Assembly: GCA_963705385.1 (NCBI GenBank)
Contig: OY970075.1
Coordinates: 806,001-870,000 of the forward strand
Direction: 5' to 3'
Source: MFD02979-c5 sp963705385
GTDB lineage: Bacteria > Bacteroidota > Bacteroidia > Cytophagales > Amoebophilaceae
DNA length: 64,000 nt
Positions 8,401 to 19,790 of this stretch are shown in pieces; within the stretch, counting starts at the first letter, position 1; every line of letters begins with the position of its first letter. The notes below the pieces were generated by a model. The model was not told the origin of the DNA. It did not search any database and saw only the letters and a list, made by a program, of their open reading frames with translations. Position numbers and translations under genes: made by a program.

Positions 8401-11400
8401 TTCTTGACTTCCCCTAGCGTCTGGTAGGCTATACCCACGTTATTCAGGGAATCCGCTACATTAGGATGGTTACCAGGATAAAGGGCCCTATACATCTGGA
8501 GGGCTTGCTCTTGATACCCTAGCCCTTTCTTGGCTTCCCCTAGCCTCTCGTAGGCATTACTCACGTTATTCAGGAACGTAGCTACAACAGGGTGATTACC
8601 AGGATAAAGAGCCTGTATCATCTCCAGGGCTTGCTCCAAATACCCTAGTCCTTTCTTGGCTTCCCCTAGCCTCTCGTAGGCAGTACCCACGTTATTCAGG
8701 GAAGCTGCTACATTAGGGTGGTTACCGGGATAAAGAGCCTGTCTTATCTCCAGGGCTTGCTCATAATACCCTAGCCCTTTGCTGGATTCCCCTAACGTCT
8801 GGTAGGCAAACCCCACGTTATTCAGGGACATAGCTACAGAGGGGTGGTTACCGGGATAAAGGGCCCTATACATATCCAGGGCTTGCTCTTGATACCTTAG
8901 CCCTTTGCTGGATTCCCCTAGCGTCTGGTAGGCTAGACCCACGTTATTCAGGGACGTAGCTACCTCAGGGTGGTTACCGGGATAAAGAGCCCTATACATC
9001 TCCAGGGCTTGCTCATAATACCCTAGCCCTTTGCTGGTTTCCCCTAGCGTATCGTAGGCTAGACCCACGCTATTCAGGGAATTCGCTACACAAGGGTGGT
9101 TACCGGGATAAAGGGCCCTATCCATCTCCAGGGCTTGCTGAAAATACCCTAGCCCTTTGTTGGATTCCCCTAGCGTCTCATAGACAGTACCCACGGCATG
9201 CAGGGAATCTGCTACATCAGAGTGGTTACCAGGATAAAGGGCCTGTCTCATCTCCAGTGCTTTCTTATAGCACGTTTTTGCTGCTGCATGCTGCATTACG
9301 CGCCGGTGTATATACCCCCTGACACCATCACTGTCATTGTAAAAGGACTCTTCTTGAAAGAAATTCTCTTCTTGAATGGGGGATACATCTCCTTCCCTCT
9401 CCTTGAAAAACTCTTCCATTTTTTTGTGCAAGGGCAGGGCTGTGTAGTAGTATTTAAACAAGCTCCCCCCTTCTTCTAAGGCTTCTTTGGAGAGCACAAA
9501 AAACTGCTGCGCCGCCTCTTGGCTCATGCCACCTAGCATTGTCATACCCTCTTTTTGCTGGCCATGGTGTAAATACGTCTCTAAGCGCAGCATCGTAGCA
9601 AAGCTTACCGCATACCCTAGATGCCTTGCGGCTACTTCGCTGATGATTTCCTTAGTGCGCAACTGCGCTACTGCGTCCCAACCACTTTCGGGGAGTAACC
9701 CGTAGTACATCGCTAGTCTATAGAGTAGCCTATCTGGCAACCGGTATATTTCTTGCTTCACATCATACAACCGTCCTGCGGCTTCATAATCAAATAATTT
9801 GGGGGCAAAGTCTGCTAAGTCTCCTTGCTGAACAGATTTAGCTCGCCCTGCACCTGCATGGCTATAATCCAGCTCTACTACTCCCTCTAGTAACTTCTGC
9901 AATGCTCTTGCTTGGTACACAGGAACCCCTTGCTCCGTTTGGCCTTCCTGCAGAAACTGCTTACTTGCCTGCTCATAAGCTGCATACAGTCCTTGGTCGC
10001 CATGTACATAACACGTGCGCTCTAGAATAAAGGGCAGCAGCTTATCCATATGCTCCATTTTGTGTCCTTCATTCTTCAAGTAACCCATCATTCCTGCTAC
10101 TGGCTGTATTAATTTATAGGGCTTTTTTAAGTATGGCTTATCTTTTCTACCTAAGGGGGTCTTGCCGCCTAAATCAAAATTGATCCCTCTTTTGCCTAGA
10201 TGATCCAAACTGATTTGGAGATTATGTTGAGCCTTGTATTGATCCTGGGGTAAGACTGTCTCGCCTAAGTTGATCACTCTGAAGTGTACTAGGTGGCTCA
10301 GCTCCCTGAAGTACGCTCGATGCGCTTCTAACACCTCTTGGCTCTTGTTATCCTCCATCAGGATGGAAAATTCTAGGTCTGAGTAAGGAGTCATCTGCTG
10401 CAAGGCCATCGAGCCTAGCCCCATTACCGTGTATTTGCACGGCGCTGGCCCTAGTGCTTGCTCACTCTCTTGGTAGAGCTTGCCTAAAAATGCCCCAACC
10501 CTCTGTGCTATCTCAGCAAACAGGGCCTTGCTCTTCTCAATGTACAACGCTTCATCCCTCATCTCTGCTGCTTCTAGTTCAGCTACTCTCCTCTTGGTGT
10601 CAACTCTCAAATCTTGTAATATTTGCTTATCTCTTGCTATTTCCTCTTGAAGCTCATCTGAGGTTACGCTGCTGCTCAGTGTAGCCTTTCCTTGCCTACA
10701 TCTGGCTATCATTGCCGCTTTAATCTCGGCTAAGCCCCTGTATGCCTCCTTGATCTGTTCTTGATAGCCTGGGGATTCTGCTTCCTCTCCTTCACATACC
10801 TGCAGCATATGTTGGTAGAGTATGGCTGCATCCGTGTAAAGAGATAAATCTCCTGTTTGGCTTCCCTGCGCTTGATGGAATGCTGCCAGCTGGCCTAACG
10901 CCATTGCTAGCCTCTCTTGCTCCTCATGGGATAGCTTGGATGGCCCCTTCAGCAGGGTAGTAGATACCGCTCCTTTGAGCGCTTGCCCATAGGCGCGCTC
11001 TAGCAGAGCTGTGAGCTTTTTGCTTACATCGGCTCCGTATAGAGGCAGCCTATCATCGTTCCTGAGCCTCACGAGGTACTCCTGAGCGCTATCCTTGCTT
11101 TCTTCTAGCGTCCATAGCGCCTCTAAACCCAATAATTGCTCCAAATCAGCAAGCAAGCCACTCACTAGCTGCAAATCAGCTGCCTTGCTATCTTGAGAGA
11201 TCAGTAAACCATACTGCTTTTTTATTGCCTTCTTCAGGGCTGTTGCTTCTTTTTGGGCAACCTCCAATGCAGTGGGTCCTTGGTGCTCCAATGGCCTCAA
11301 CTTCAGCAAGGAAGCTCGAGGAGCGTGCTGTTCTTGGGGGAATGCCTCCTTGTGTTCTTTATCTTCCTGAGGAGGTCCACTTTCCTTTTCCTCTTCAAAT

Positions 11401-11807
11401 CCTTGCATCATGCCGCTCAGTAAGCTCTGCCTACCTACACGGTTTTTTGGAGACTGAGTAATGGCTGTGTCTTGGGAAAGCCTTGAGTTGTAAAGAACAG
11501 TCCTGGGGAAGGGTAGAGCTGCTGTGTGAGGAGGAAAGCTACTGGGGGATGTGGCTGTGAAAAGTGGGACGGAAAGAGCAGCCTGAGCAGCAAGGACTCC
11601 TTGAGGCTTCTCTTGAGGAGCAGGGATGGACATAGGCTGATCTGGTGGGCGCTGTTCCTTTCCTCCGAGGCGTCTGAGAGATTTTTTACTGACCTGTGGC
11701 TGGCTTGCTGCTGGACCGGTATCGAGTTTAAGGTTTGAGGTACAGCTCTGCAAGGCCATGCTCCAGAGTAACATAATAGCTATGCATCTTTGAAATGGAT
11801 TGTACAT
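5490..11807 (-). CDS. Giant lipoprotein: nucleotidyltransferase-like motif, 24 TPR units, ankyrin-like tail
   Basis: A 2105-residue protein. Its N-terminus has a hydrophobic signal ending MALQSC, so Cys22 is a likely lipidation site and the protein is probably exported and membrane anchored. Residues about 170-450 look alpha-helical and Gln/Glu-rich. Residues 465-479 (GSMALQQMTPYSDLE) match the nucleotidyltransferase pattern hG[GS]x(9-13)DhE, with D477 and E479 as candidate metal ligands, followed by a helical region as in GlnD/DUF294 proteins. Residues 853-1860 are 24 consecutive 42-residue TPR units of the kinesin-light-chain type (ALYPGNHPxVAxSLNNVGxAY), with a partial 25th. Residues about 1890-2015 resemble ankyrin repeats (LHYGAVKNLPLTRLLLQAGA). 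TPR and ankyrin proteins of this sort are typical of protist and insect symbionts. A host-directed or adhesive role is inference; catalytic activity is unproven. Confidence 0.85.
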   Translation of the reverse strand: MYNPFQRCIAIMLLWSMALQSCTSNLKLDTGPAASQPQVSKKSLRRLGGKEQRPPDQPMSIPAPQEKPQGVLAAQAALSVPLFTATSPSSFPPHTAALPFPRTVLYNSRLSQDTAITQSPKNRVGRQSLLSGMMQGFEEEKESGPPQEDKEHKEAFPQEQHAPRASLLKLRPLEHQGPTALEVAQKEATALKKAIKKQYGLLISQDSKAADLQLVSGLLADLEQLLGLEALWTLEESKDSAQEYLVRLRNDDRLPLYGADVSKKLTALLERAYGQALKGAVSTTLLKGPSKLSHEEQERLAMALGQLAAFHQAQGSQTGDLSLYTDAAILYQHMLQVCEGEEAESPGYQEQIKEAYRGLAEIKAAMIARCRQGKATLSSSVTSDELQEEIARDKQILQDLRVDTKRRVAELEAAEMRDEALYIEKSKALFAEIAQRVGAFLGKLYQESEQALGPAPCKYTVMGLGSMALQQMTPYSDLEFSILMEDNKSQEVLEAHRAYFRELSHLVHFRVINLGETVLPQDQYKAQHNLQISLDHLGKRGINFDLGGKTPLGRKDKPYLKKPYKLIQPVAGMMGYLKNEGHKMEHMDKLLPFILERTCYVHGDQGLYAAYEQASKQFLQEGQTEQGVPVYQARALQKLLEGVVELDYSHAGAGRAKSVQQGDLADFAPKLFDYEAAGRLYDVKQEIYRLPDRLLYRLAMYYGLLPESGWDAVAQLRTKEIISEVAARHLGYAVSFATMLRLETYLHHGQQKEGMTMLGGMSQEAAQQFFVLSKEALEEGGSLFKYYYTALPLHKKMEEFFKEREGDVSPIQEENFFQEESFYNDSDGVRGYIHRRVMQHAAAKTCYKKALEMRQALYPGNHSDVADSLHAVGTVYETLGESNKGLGYFQQALEMDRALYPGNHPCVANSLNSVGLAYDTLGETSKGLGYYEQALEMYRALYPGNHPEVATSLNNVGLAYQTLGESSKGLRYQEQALDMYRALYPGNHPSVAMSLNNVGFAYQTLGESSKGLGYYEQALEIRQALYPGNHPNVAASLNNVGTAYERLGEAKKGLGYLEQALEMIQALYPGNHPVVATFLNNVSNAYERLGEAKKGLGYQEQALQMYRALYPGNHPNVADSLNNVGIAYQTLGEVKKGLGYQEQALEMIQALYPGNHPDVATSLNNVGSAYQTLGESKKGLGYQEQALEMIQALYPGNHPSVATSLNSVGSAYQTLGESSKGLGYYEQALVMRKALYPGNHPDVATSLNNVGGAYQTLGEVSKGLRYYKQVLEMYRALYPGNHPEVAMSLNNVGMAYHTLGEAKKGLGYLEQALEMIQALYPGNHPSVANSLNNVGGAYQALGEAKKGLGYFQQALEMYRALYPGNHPSVARSLNNVGLAYEKLGEASKGLGYLEQALEMIQALYPGNHPHVAASLNNVGFAYERLGETSKGLGYQEQALDMYRALYPGNHPEVATSLNNVGFAYHTLGEVSKGVGYQEQALKMRQALYPGNHPDVAASLNKVGMAYYALGEASKGLGYFQQALEMRQAFYPSNHPDVADSLNKVGIAYQRLGEAKKGLRYFQQALEMYRALYPGNHPEVATSLNNVGIAYDTLGETSKGLGYYEQALEMYRALYPGNHPEVATSLNNVGLAYYTLGKASKGLGYFLQALKMRQALYLGNHPEVATSLNNVGSAYHTLGEVSKGVGYQEQALKMRQALYPGNHPDVAASLNNVGGAYETLGKSKKGLGYYEQALEMRQALYPGNHHSVATSLNNVGIAYERLGEAKKGLGYQEQALQMYRALYPGNHPDVANSLNSLGGAYDILGEASKGLGYLEQALEMRQALYPGNHPSVAASLNNVGTAYDTLGESNKGLGYFQQALEMMRAVYPANHPSIQQIEQNLRKISAQQAGERDLFFQACRAGNDSLAASMSIGSLKKDLQDTQGNPLICWMAQHEMISTIERALGLSWNPNLANTSHLYPLHYGAVKNLPLTRLLLQAGAHPYVQTAKGNTPAQAARSKGKVDTLSLLLPSLGELSYTDAASFEGSYQAYKQGFSQRQLNTEELLAALDVGLQLGDVELVRAIQAQQTPKGLLGQLMDRYPLAAAAIQERFSGLSNNGRFFKEPLR
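6228..9251 (-). repeat. Tandem array of 24 in-frame 126-bp units
   Basis: Each unit encodes one 42-residue TPR module and the array keeps exact 126-bp register from 9251 down to 6228, with no indel. The DNA is almost as conserved as the protein (recurring blocks such as GGTGGTTACC and ACGTTATTCAGGGA), which points to recent expansion or homogenisation by recombination. A few columns vary in a combinatorial way: the residue pair after the helix (MYR, MRQ, MIQ), the residue after NHP, and the loop before KGLGY. Confidence 0.95.
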
Positions 11808-12011
11808 CGTTATGGGGTTAAGAAAATAAAATAGAGGTTAGCTTGACGCAATGTCAGTTAAGTTAGTGGATTATTAGAACAAGTTAAACATCAATACCTA
11901 TTTTTATTTTTTGCAAGCAACCAGGGATAAGTTTTTATAAAGTCGTATTCAACCCTCCTGTAATATCCAATAGCGCTTTTTGTACATCATCAACCATATC
12001 CCTTCTTGTGA

Positions 12012-12308
12012 GTGAAGCATCCATGGACTAATGGACAAGTAGAGCGCATGAATAGCGGGTTAAAAGAAGCTACAGTAAATACGTTTACATATGCAAGTCA
12101 TCTACAACTAAAAGAACACCTTCATGCTTATCTGATGGCTTATAACTTTGCCAAGCGGCTGAAGAGTCTAAAGGGCAAGATCCCGTGGCAATTTATTATT
12201 AATGAATGGAGGGCCCATCCGGAATATTTTAATATTAATCCAAACCACTTCTCCATGGGACTAAACACTCAGCGTCAATCCATCTCTATGCATCTTCGTT
12301 ATCTCTGA
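12012..12308 (+). pseudogene. IS481-type transposase, C-terminal fragment
   Basis: Ninety-eight codons beginning KHPWTNGQVERMNSGLKEAT, the end of the DDE integrase core (the conserved glutamate is in GQVERMN), followed by YNFAKRLKSLKGKIPWQFI and a terminal NPNHFSMGLNT, all typical of IS481-family transposases. The N-terminal DNA-binding domain and the two catalytic aspartates are missing, and a stop codon lies directly upstream in frame. It is therefore an inactive remnant. I could not identify inverted repeats around it. A second remnant of the same transposase type lies at 31775-31918. Confidence 0.85.
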
Positions 12309-12436
12309 AGTCAAACAATACAGAAAACTAATTGACGGCACTACCTAGAAATGAACCTCTGTGGAGACAACAGTTCATAAGCTTTTCCTTAGGATTTTAG
12401 AGGTAGATGCAAAGCGTCCAGCCCAACGCAGATGAG

Positions 12437-14557
12437 CTACCAGGCAATTGTCAATGCTCCTTGTTGGAGCAGCGAATGACTGTGAAGCCCACCTTGCTCT
12501 GCTTCTGCTTGAAGCTGCTCGGCTAGAGACCTTTTATTAGAGGCGCCAATGACCAATGTGTCAAATTCAAACCGATCTAATAACGGTTGAAGGGTGGTCA
12601 CAGCATTTTCTTCTACCACCAGAAAGTCAGTGTACACCTTTTCTTTCAGACTAGGTAGCTTTTTGGTGTTTTTGTCAATAAAGAAGAAGCGCTTGCCTTG
12701 CCAAATTGCTAGTTTCAGCCCTTGCCATGCCTGTAAAGGAAAACCCTGCTGTTGTACTGCCTCGTCTAAGGTATAGCTGATTAGAGACATAATGCCCATT
12801 GCCCCTTGGCTTGGCTGAACATGGTAGTTATACTTCTTAGGGTTTTCTTTGAAGCTGCTATCAACGCACAGTGTACTTTGGTGCCCTTTAACAAAAGCAG
12901 TAACCTTGTGATGGTCAATACTGTAGAAGATTACCTTACACTGCGCTTGCTGTCTGAGATATACCTGAATGGAACGTAGAGAGAGTAGGATTACCAATGC
13001 GTTGGTAACCACCCAATATTTCAACCTCCTTGTGTGTAGAAAGGTTAGCAATGTGATTAGTAACCCGTATAGCAACAGCACTGTAGAGGCACTTAAGTTA
13101 ATGTTAGCAAAGAGGCTGAAAGGAAGGCTTTGGATAGCAAAAACGAATTGATTGATACCTAAGACAACCTGCTCAAGTACCCAGGCTATCAGTGTACTTA
13201 AGCCAGGCCAAAAGCTAGTCATGAGTATTCCAAACCCTAAACATAGGATAAGCAACGCTGCTGGCACAACCAACCAATTGGCAATTAGAAAGTAAGTGGG
13301 AAATTGATGAAAGTAATACAAGCTCACAGGTGTAGTAGTTACCTGGGCTGCCAAAGAAACAGAGGCAAGGAGCCAAAGTTTGTCCAAGAAAGGATTATGC
13401 TCTAAAACCAAACTGCGATAAACCTTAGGCTGCAAATACACAATCCCTAGCACTGCCAGATAAGAAAGTTGGAAGCTTACTGAAAAGACTAATAGCGGAT
13501 CCCAAAACAGTAGCAAAAAGGCAGAAGCAGCCAGGGTGTTATAGCTATTACTTTGCCTATCTAGTATTTTAGCAAGGGTAAAAAAAGTAAACATTAGCGT
13601 TGCCCGCAACGCAGAAGGAGACAAGCCTGTTACAAACGCATAGAACCAAAGTGTTACTAAGGATAGAGCTGGAGACAACCACTTCGAGTACCTACTTTTC
13701 TTTAACAGGCCCAGGAGAACACTCAAAAGCCAGTATAGGATACCTACATGTAAGCCAGAAACGGCCAATACGTGCATTGTACCAGCACCTAGGTAAGCAT
13801 CCCTGACCCTTGGGTCTAGTTCGTCTTTGTGCCCTAGAACCAGTGCTAACACTACAGAGCACACTTCTCTGTGGCTGATATGCTGTTCTAACAAAAATTT
13901 ACAACGCCTCAGGACTTTAAAAGAAAGCGCTTTGATAGGGTTAGGGGGCTGCTCAGCTATCACCATAATTTTCTCCTCCTCTACAAAGTGCTGATGGTAA
14001 ATCTGAGAAAGGCCTAAAAAAGCTGCATAGTCAAACTCGTAGGGGTTCCTAGGGGCTGGAACAGGCTGGGGGTTTCCTTGAATGAGCAATACATTTCCGT
14101 AGAAAAGTTTGACACCAGGCAGTTTAGGAAAAATTATCTGCACTTTACCATAGACCTGCCTCCATTTTCCTTGTACGCGCGCTCGGCGGACAGCTACAAT
14201 AACGCGGCTACTGGTTCCTTTGCTATGAGGATCTTCTAAAGCCGTTGCTTCATAGGCCTCTATGACTGCTGCCCACTGTCTAAGGTGATTGGCATCATGG
14301 CATGCCTTACTGGTCAACAAGCGCAAGTAGCCTGTTAAGAAAATACAGCCTAGCCCTAGTAGGCCTACCCAAGGACTACGGCGATGAAACGCTGTTTGAG
14401 GAGTAATAACAACACAAAAGATGTAAACGAACAAAAATAACCCTAACAAAGCACCTGCTACACAGCTCATTTCTTCCCCATAGTGAGCAGCTGATATGCC
14501 ACTTACAAAGGCCAGTACAATTCTTAAAAAAGGAAAAGTAGACCAGATAGATGCCAC
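12437..14557 (-). CDS. comEC: ComEC/Rec2-type DNA uptake channel protein
   Basis: A 706-residue polytopic membrane protein. The N-terminal third has membrane segments and the soluble DUF4131-like region; the central competence domain carries the signature MHVLAVSGLHVGILYWLL (about residues 255-275) and many hydrophobic helices; the C-terminal part is soluble and short, lacking an obvious metallo-beta-lactamase HxHxDH motif, as in many Bacteroidota. ComEC carries one strand of transforming DNA across the inner membrane. In a symbiont its retention may reflect nucleotide scavenging or DNA uptake, which is inference. It lies downstream of rnhB on the same strand, 64 bp away. Confidence 0.9.
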   Translation of the reverse strand: MASIWSTFPFLRIVLAFVSGISAAHYGEEMSCVAGALLGLFLFVYIFCVVITPQTAFHRRSPWVGLLGLGCIFLTGYLRLLTSKACHDANHLRQWAAVIEAYEATALEDPHSKGTSSRVIVAVRRARVQGKWRQVYGKVQIIFPKLPGVKLFYGNVLLIQGNPQPVPAPRNPYEFDYAAFLGLSQIYHQHFVEEEKIMVIAEQPPNPIKALSFKVLRRCKFLLEQHISHREVCSVVLALVLGHKDELDPRVRDAYLGAGTMHVLAVSGLHVGILYWLLSVLLGLLKKSRYSKWLSPALSLVTLWFYAFVTGLSPSALRATLMFTFFTLAKILDRQSNSYNTLAASAFLLLFWDPLLVFSVSFQLSYLAVLGIVYLQPKVYRSLVLEHNPFLDKLWLLASVSLAAQVTTTPVSLYYFHQFPTYFLIANWLVVPAALLILCLGFGILMTSFWPGLSTLIAWVLEQVVLGINQFVFAIQSLPFSLFANINLSASTVLLLYGLLITLLTFLHTRRLKYWVVTNALVILLSLRSIQVYLRQQAQCKVIFYSIDHHKVTAFVKGHQSTLCVDSSFKENPKKYNYHVQPSQGAMGIMSLISYTLDEAVQQQGFPLQAWQGLKLAIWQGKRFFFIDKNTKKLPSLKEKVYTDFLVVEENAVTTLQPLLDRFEFDTLVIGASNKRSLAEQLQAEAEQGGLHSHSLLQQGALTIAW

Positions 14558-14621
14558 ACAAGCGTAGTTTTCTATTTGAACATTGGATGTTTGAGCATAT
14601 TTAGTGCTTTTACTCTATAAA

Positions 14622-15209
14622 TTAGCCTGGATTGGGGGTAAGAGAGAAAGTCTTTCGGTGATAAGGAGTAACACCCAACTGTTGAATCGCCTGCCGATGG
14701 GCTGGTGTAGGATAGCCTACATTGCTTTCCCAACCATAGCCCGGAAAAGCTTGGGCCAGCTGGTGCATCAGTGCATCCCGATAGACCTTAGCCAAGATAG
14801 AGGCAGCAGCAATAGGCGCCAACTTTGCATCACCTTTGACGATGCACTGATGAGGGATGGATAGGTAAGCCTGAAACCGGTTACCATCAATGAGCAGCAA
14901 TTCAGGCGCTAGCCGAAGTTGAGCAATAGCTCGGTGCATGGCCAGGTAAGACGCATTGAGGAGGTTAATTTGATCAACTTCTTCATGACTTGCCTCCCCT
15001 ATAGCCCAATCAAGTGCTTCTTGTTTGATAAAATCGCTCAGGACCTGCCTTTGTCTTGGTGTAAGCTGCTTAGAATCCTTAAGCCCAGAATGATGGCAAT
15101 CTTTAGGGAGAATTACTGCCGCTGCTACGACAGGACCTGCTAGGCAACCCCTACCTACCTCATCACAGCCTGCTTCTAAAAATTTGTTAGAAAAGTAGGC
15201 CTGCAGCAT
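14622..15209 (-). CDS. rnhB: Ribonuclease HII
   Basis: A 195-residue protein. It removes ribonucleotides from RNA-DNA hybrids and single misincorporated ribonucleotides from DNA. The catalytic pattern of type 2 RNase H is present: GCDEVGRGCLAGPVVAAAV (Asp and Glu at about residues 15-17), LLIDGNRF (about 108-115), and VKGDAKLAPIAAASILAKVYRD (about 124-145). Length and motifs are complete. The N-terminus MLQAYFSNKFLEAG fits Bacteroidota homologues. It probably forms an operon with comEC; upstream lies a roughly 590-bp gene-free region. Confidence 0.95.
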   Translation of the reverse strand: MLQAYFSNKFLEAGCDEVGRGCLAGPVVAAAVILPKDCHHSGLKDSKQLTPRQRQVLSDFIKQEALDWAIGEASHEEVDQINLLNASYLAMHRAIAQLRLAPELLLIDGNRFQAYLSIPHQCIVKGDAKLAPIAAASILAKVYRDALMHQLAQAFPGYGWESNVGYPTPAHRQAIQQLGVTPYHRKTFSLTPNPG

Positions 15210-15446
15210 GGTTCATGGAGGTTTTTAGGGTTGGGGCTAGTTGCTCCACAGCAGCATAGGTTGCATGGCTCATATGCGAAGACTTTTAGCTTACTAAAGT
15301 TAGTTTGTAAAATGAAATAACGCTAAATTCTCCCAGCAAGAAAGGTTTCAAACTTTATAGCAATGCCATCTCCAGGTTTCTTTGGTACTAAAAAGCTTTT
15401 AAACAACAACTTTCCAAAGCTACAACCGGGAAGCCACTTAAATTAT

Positions 15447-15522
15447 GAGACCGTTGTAAAATTAGGTTTTAGCTCCCTTTATAGCTTTTAACGCGTATTT
15501 CCTTGAATTTTTCAACGGTCTT
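15447..15522. mobile_element. 76-bp MITE-like element with terminal inverted repeats and 5-bp target duplication
   Basis: The left end GAGACCGTTGTAAAATT (15447-15463) matches the reverse complement of the right end (AAGACCGTTGAAAAATT) at 14 of 17 positions. The element is flanked directly by ATTAT on both sides (15442-15446 and 15523-15527), the expected target-site duplication. It codes for nothing and is most likely a miniature element moved by an IS transposase elsewhere in the genome. A more decayed relative lies near 59779-59855. The rest of 15210-15803 shows no gene or RNA that I can recognise. Confidence 0.65.
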
Positions 15523-15803
15523 ATTATGGTTGGCGCGCAGCAATATCCATGCCTTACTTTCAACCTTGCATAGAAGGAGGTTGTATTGTACAGTAGGCTC
15601 AAAGGATAAGCTACCCTATAGAAGGTACTTTTTGCTTGGCGAATAATGGGGTAGGTGTAGGCAATTTTCTATCGAAAGGTAGCGCGTAGGGGTGTGTGGT
15701 AACATCATGCTAGCAGACTCCGCGAAAACAGGATTCACCTGGAAAATAGCTGTAAGCAAGGGTGGGCTATGAGGGGTATATAGAAGGTAGTAATAATAAA
15801 AAA

Positions 15804-15910
<107 letters not shown>

Positions 15911-16011
15911 TAATTATTTAATAGGTTTATTAATTATCCTAAAGTATGCCTTTTATAGGAATACTTTAGGATATGGTTAATAAAAAAACAAATTGTAAAA
16001 GCAAGGCGGGG

Positions 16012-18930
<2,919 letters not shown>

Positions 18931-19158
18931 TAACACCAGTCATAGTGCTTAGGCAGTGCCTGAACACTAGAACTAATGGCAGTTTTAACCCGCTTTTGCT
19001 TCTACAATATGTCAAAGAGCATTTTTGCTAGACGTCAAATGAATCTTATTTAGCCTTTTTATACTTCGACTCAACGAGTAATTTTATAATTTTTGGCTAA
19101 ACTGTCTAGCAGTATTTATTTTTTCAAATTCTTAAGGTCATTTCCTTAACCTTTGATG

Positions 19159-19188
19159 CAAAGCTACAATAGCTTTTGTTAACTACAA
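19159..19188 (-). promoter_or_regulatory. Promoter of the 23S-5S unit (TTG-N19-TAGCTTTG)
   Basis: On the minus strand, TTG (19186-19188) precedes TAGCTTTG (19159-19166) by exactly 19 bases, a full match to the Bacteroidota consensus. It is about 230 bp upstream of the 23S 5' end and downstream of the PAP2 gene. This implies that 23S-5S is transcribed independently of 16S. Confidence 0.7.
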
Positions 19189-19196
19189 GCATTTTC

Positions 19197-19212
19197 TCCG
19201 AAAATTTTCGGA
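19197..19212. promoter_or_regulatory. 16-bp perfect palindrome just upstream of the 23S promoter
   Basis: TCCGAAAATTTTCGGA is a perfect palindrome ending 8 bp upstream of the -33 TTG of the 23S promoter. This is a typical place for an activator or an upstream element. The 16S promoter has no such site. A protein-binding role is inference. The remaining sequence from 18931 to 19790 has no supportable gene or tRNA. Confidence 0.4.
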
Positions 19213-19790
19213 AGTCGTAGGCCATCGATGAAGCACCGGATAAATTGCTCATCCTGGCCTTAAGCTAAAAAGACTGCTTTAGGGTATAATTGGAGATTTA
19301 AGCTAATCCAATACAGCAGTTTGTCATTTGTTAAAGCAATCATTGCTATAAATTGCTTGCTTTTAATTATGACCCTAAATTTGCCCCTTATAGGTTACCG
19401 CACATGTTTTTGCTGGCTTTTACCCTCCTTAGTTCAGAGATTTTCCACAGCAGAGGCTACTAAATTATTTGTAATATTAGTCCTCCTTCTTCTAACGGAG
19501 AGGTACGGTTTTAACCTTTATTATGGATATGCCGTAGCAAATTTTTGTGTCTCGTCTTAATAATATAGGTCTCTTAATAATATAGGTCGAAGTTGGCTTG
19601 GCCTGAGCTAAGCGGCTCTAGCGGCTCTATTGGATAGCGGATAACAGCAAGCTATAGGCTAAAGGACTTTATTTCAAAAAGCTAGCTAGTGTACTCTCTC
19701 TATCATCTCTGTTAGCACTAGCGCGGAACAGGGACCTGGAGATGCTGACAGTTAAGTGGTCCTATCACTTTTAAGTTCGAAGTTGTCGTG

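Noticed and set aside
19321..19560. 79-codon hydrophobic plus-strand frame between PAP2 and 23S
   Set aside because: No family resemblance, antisense to the 23S leader region, no promoter; the composition could arise by chance in AT-rich sequence.
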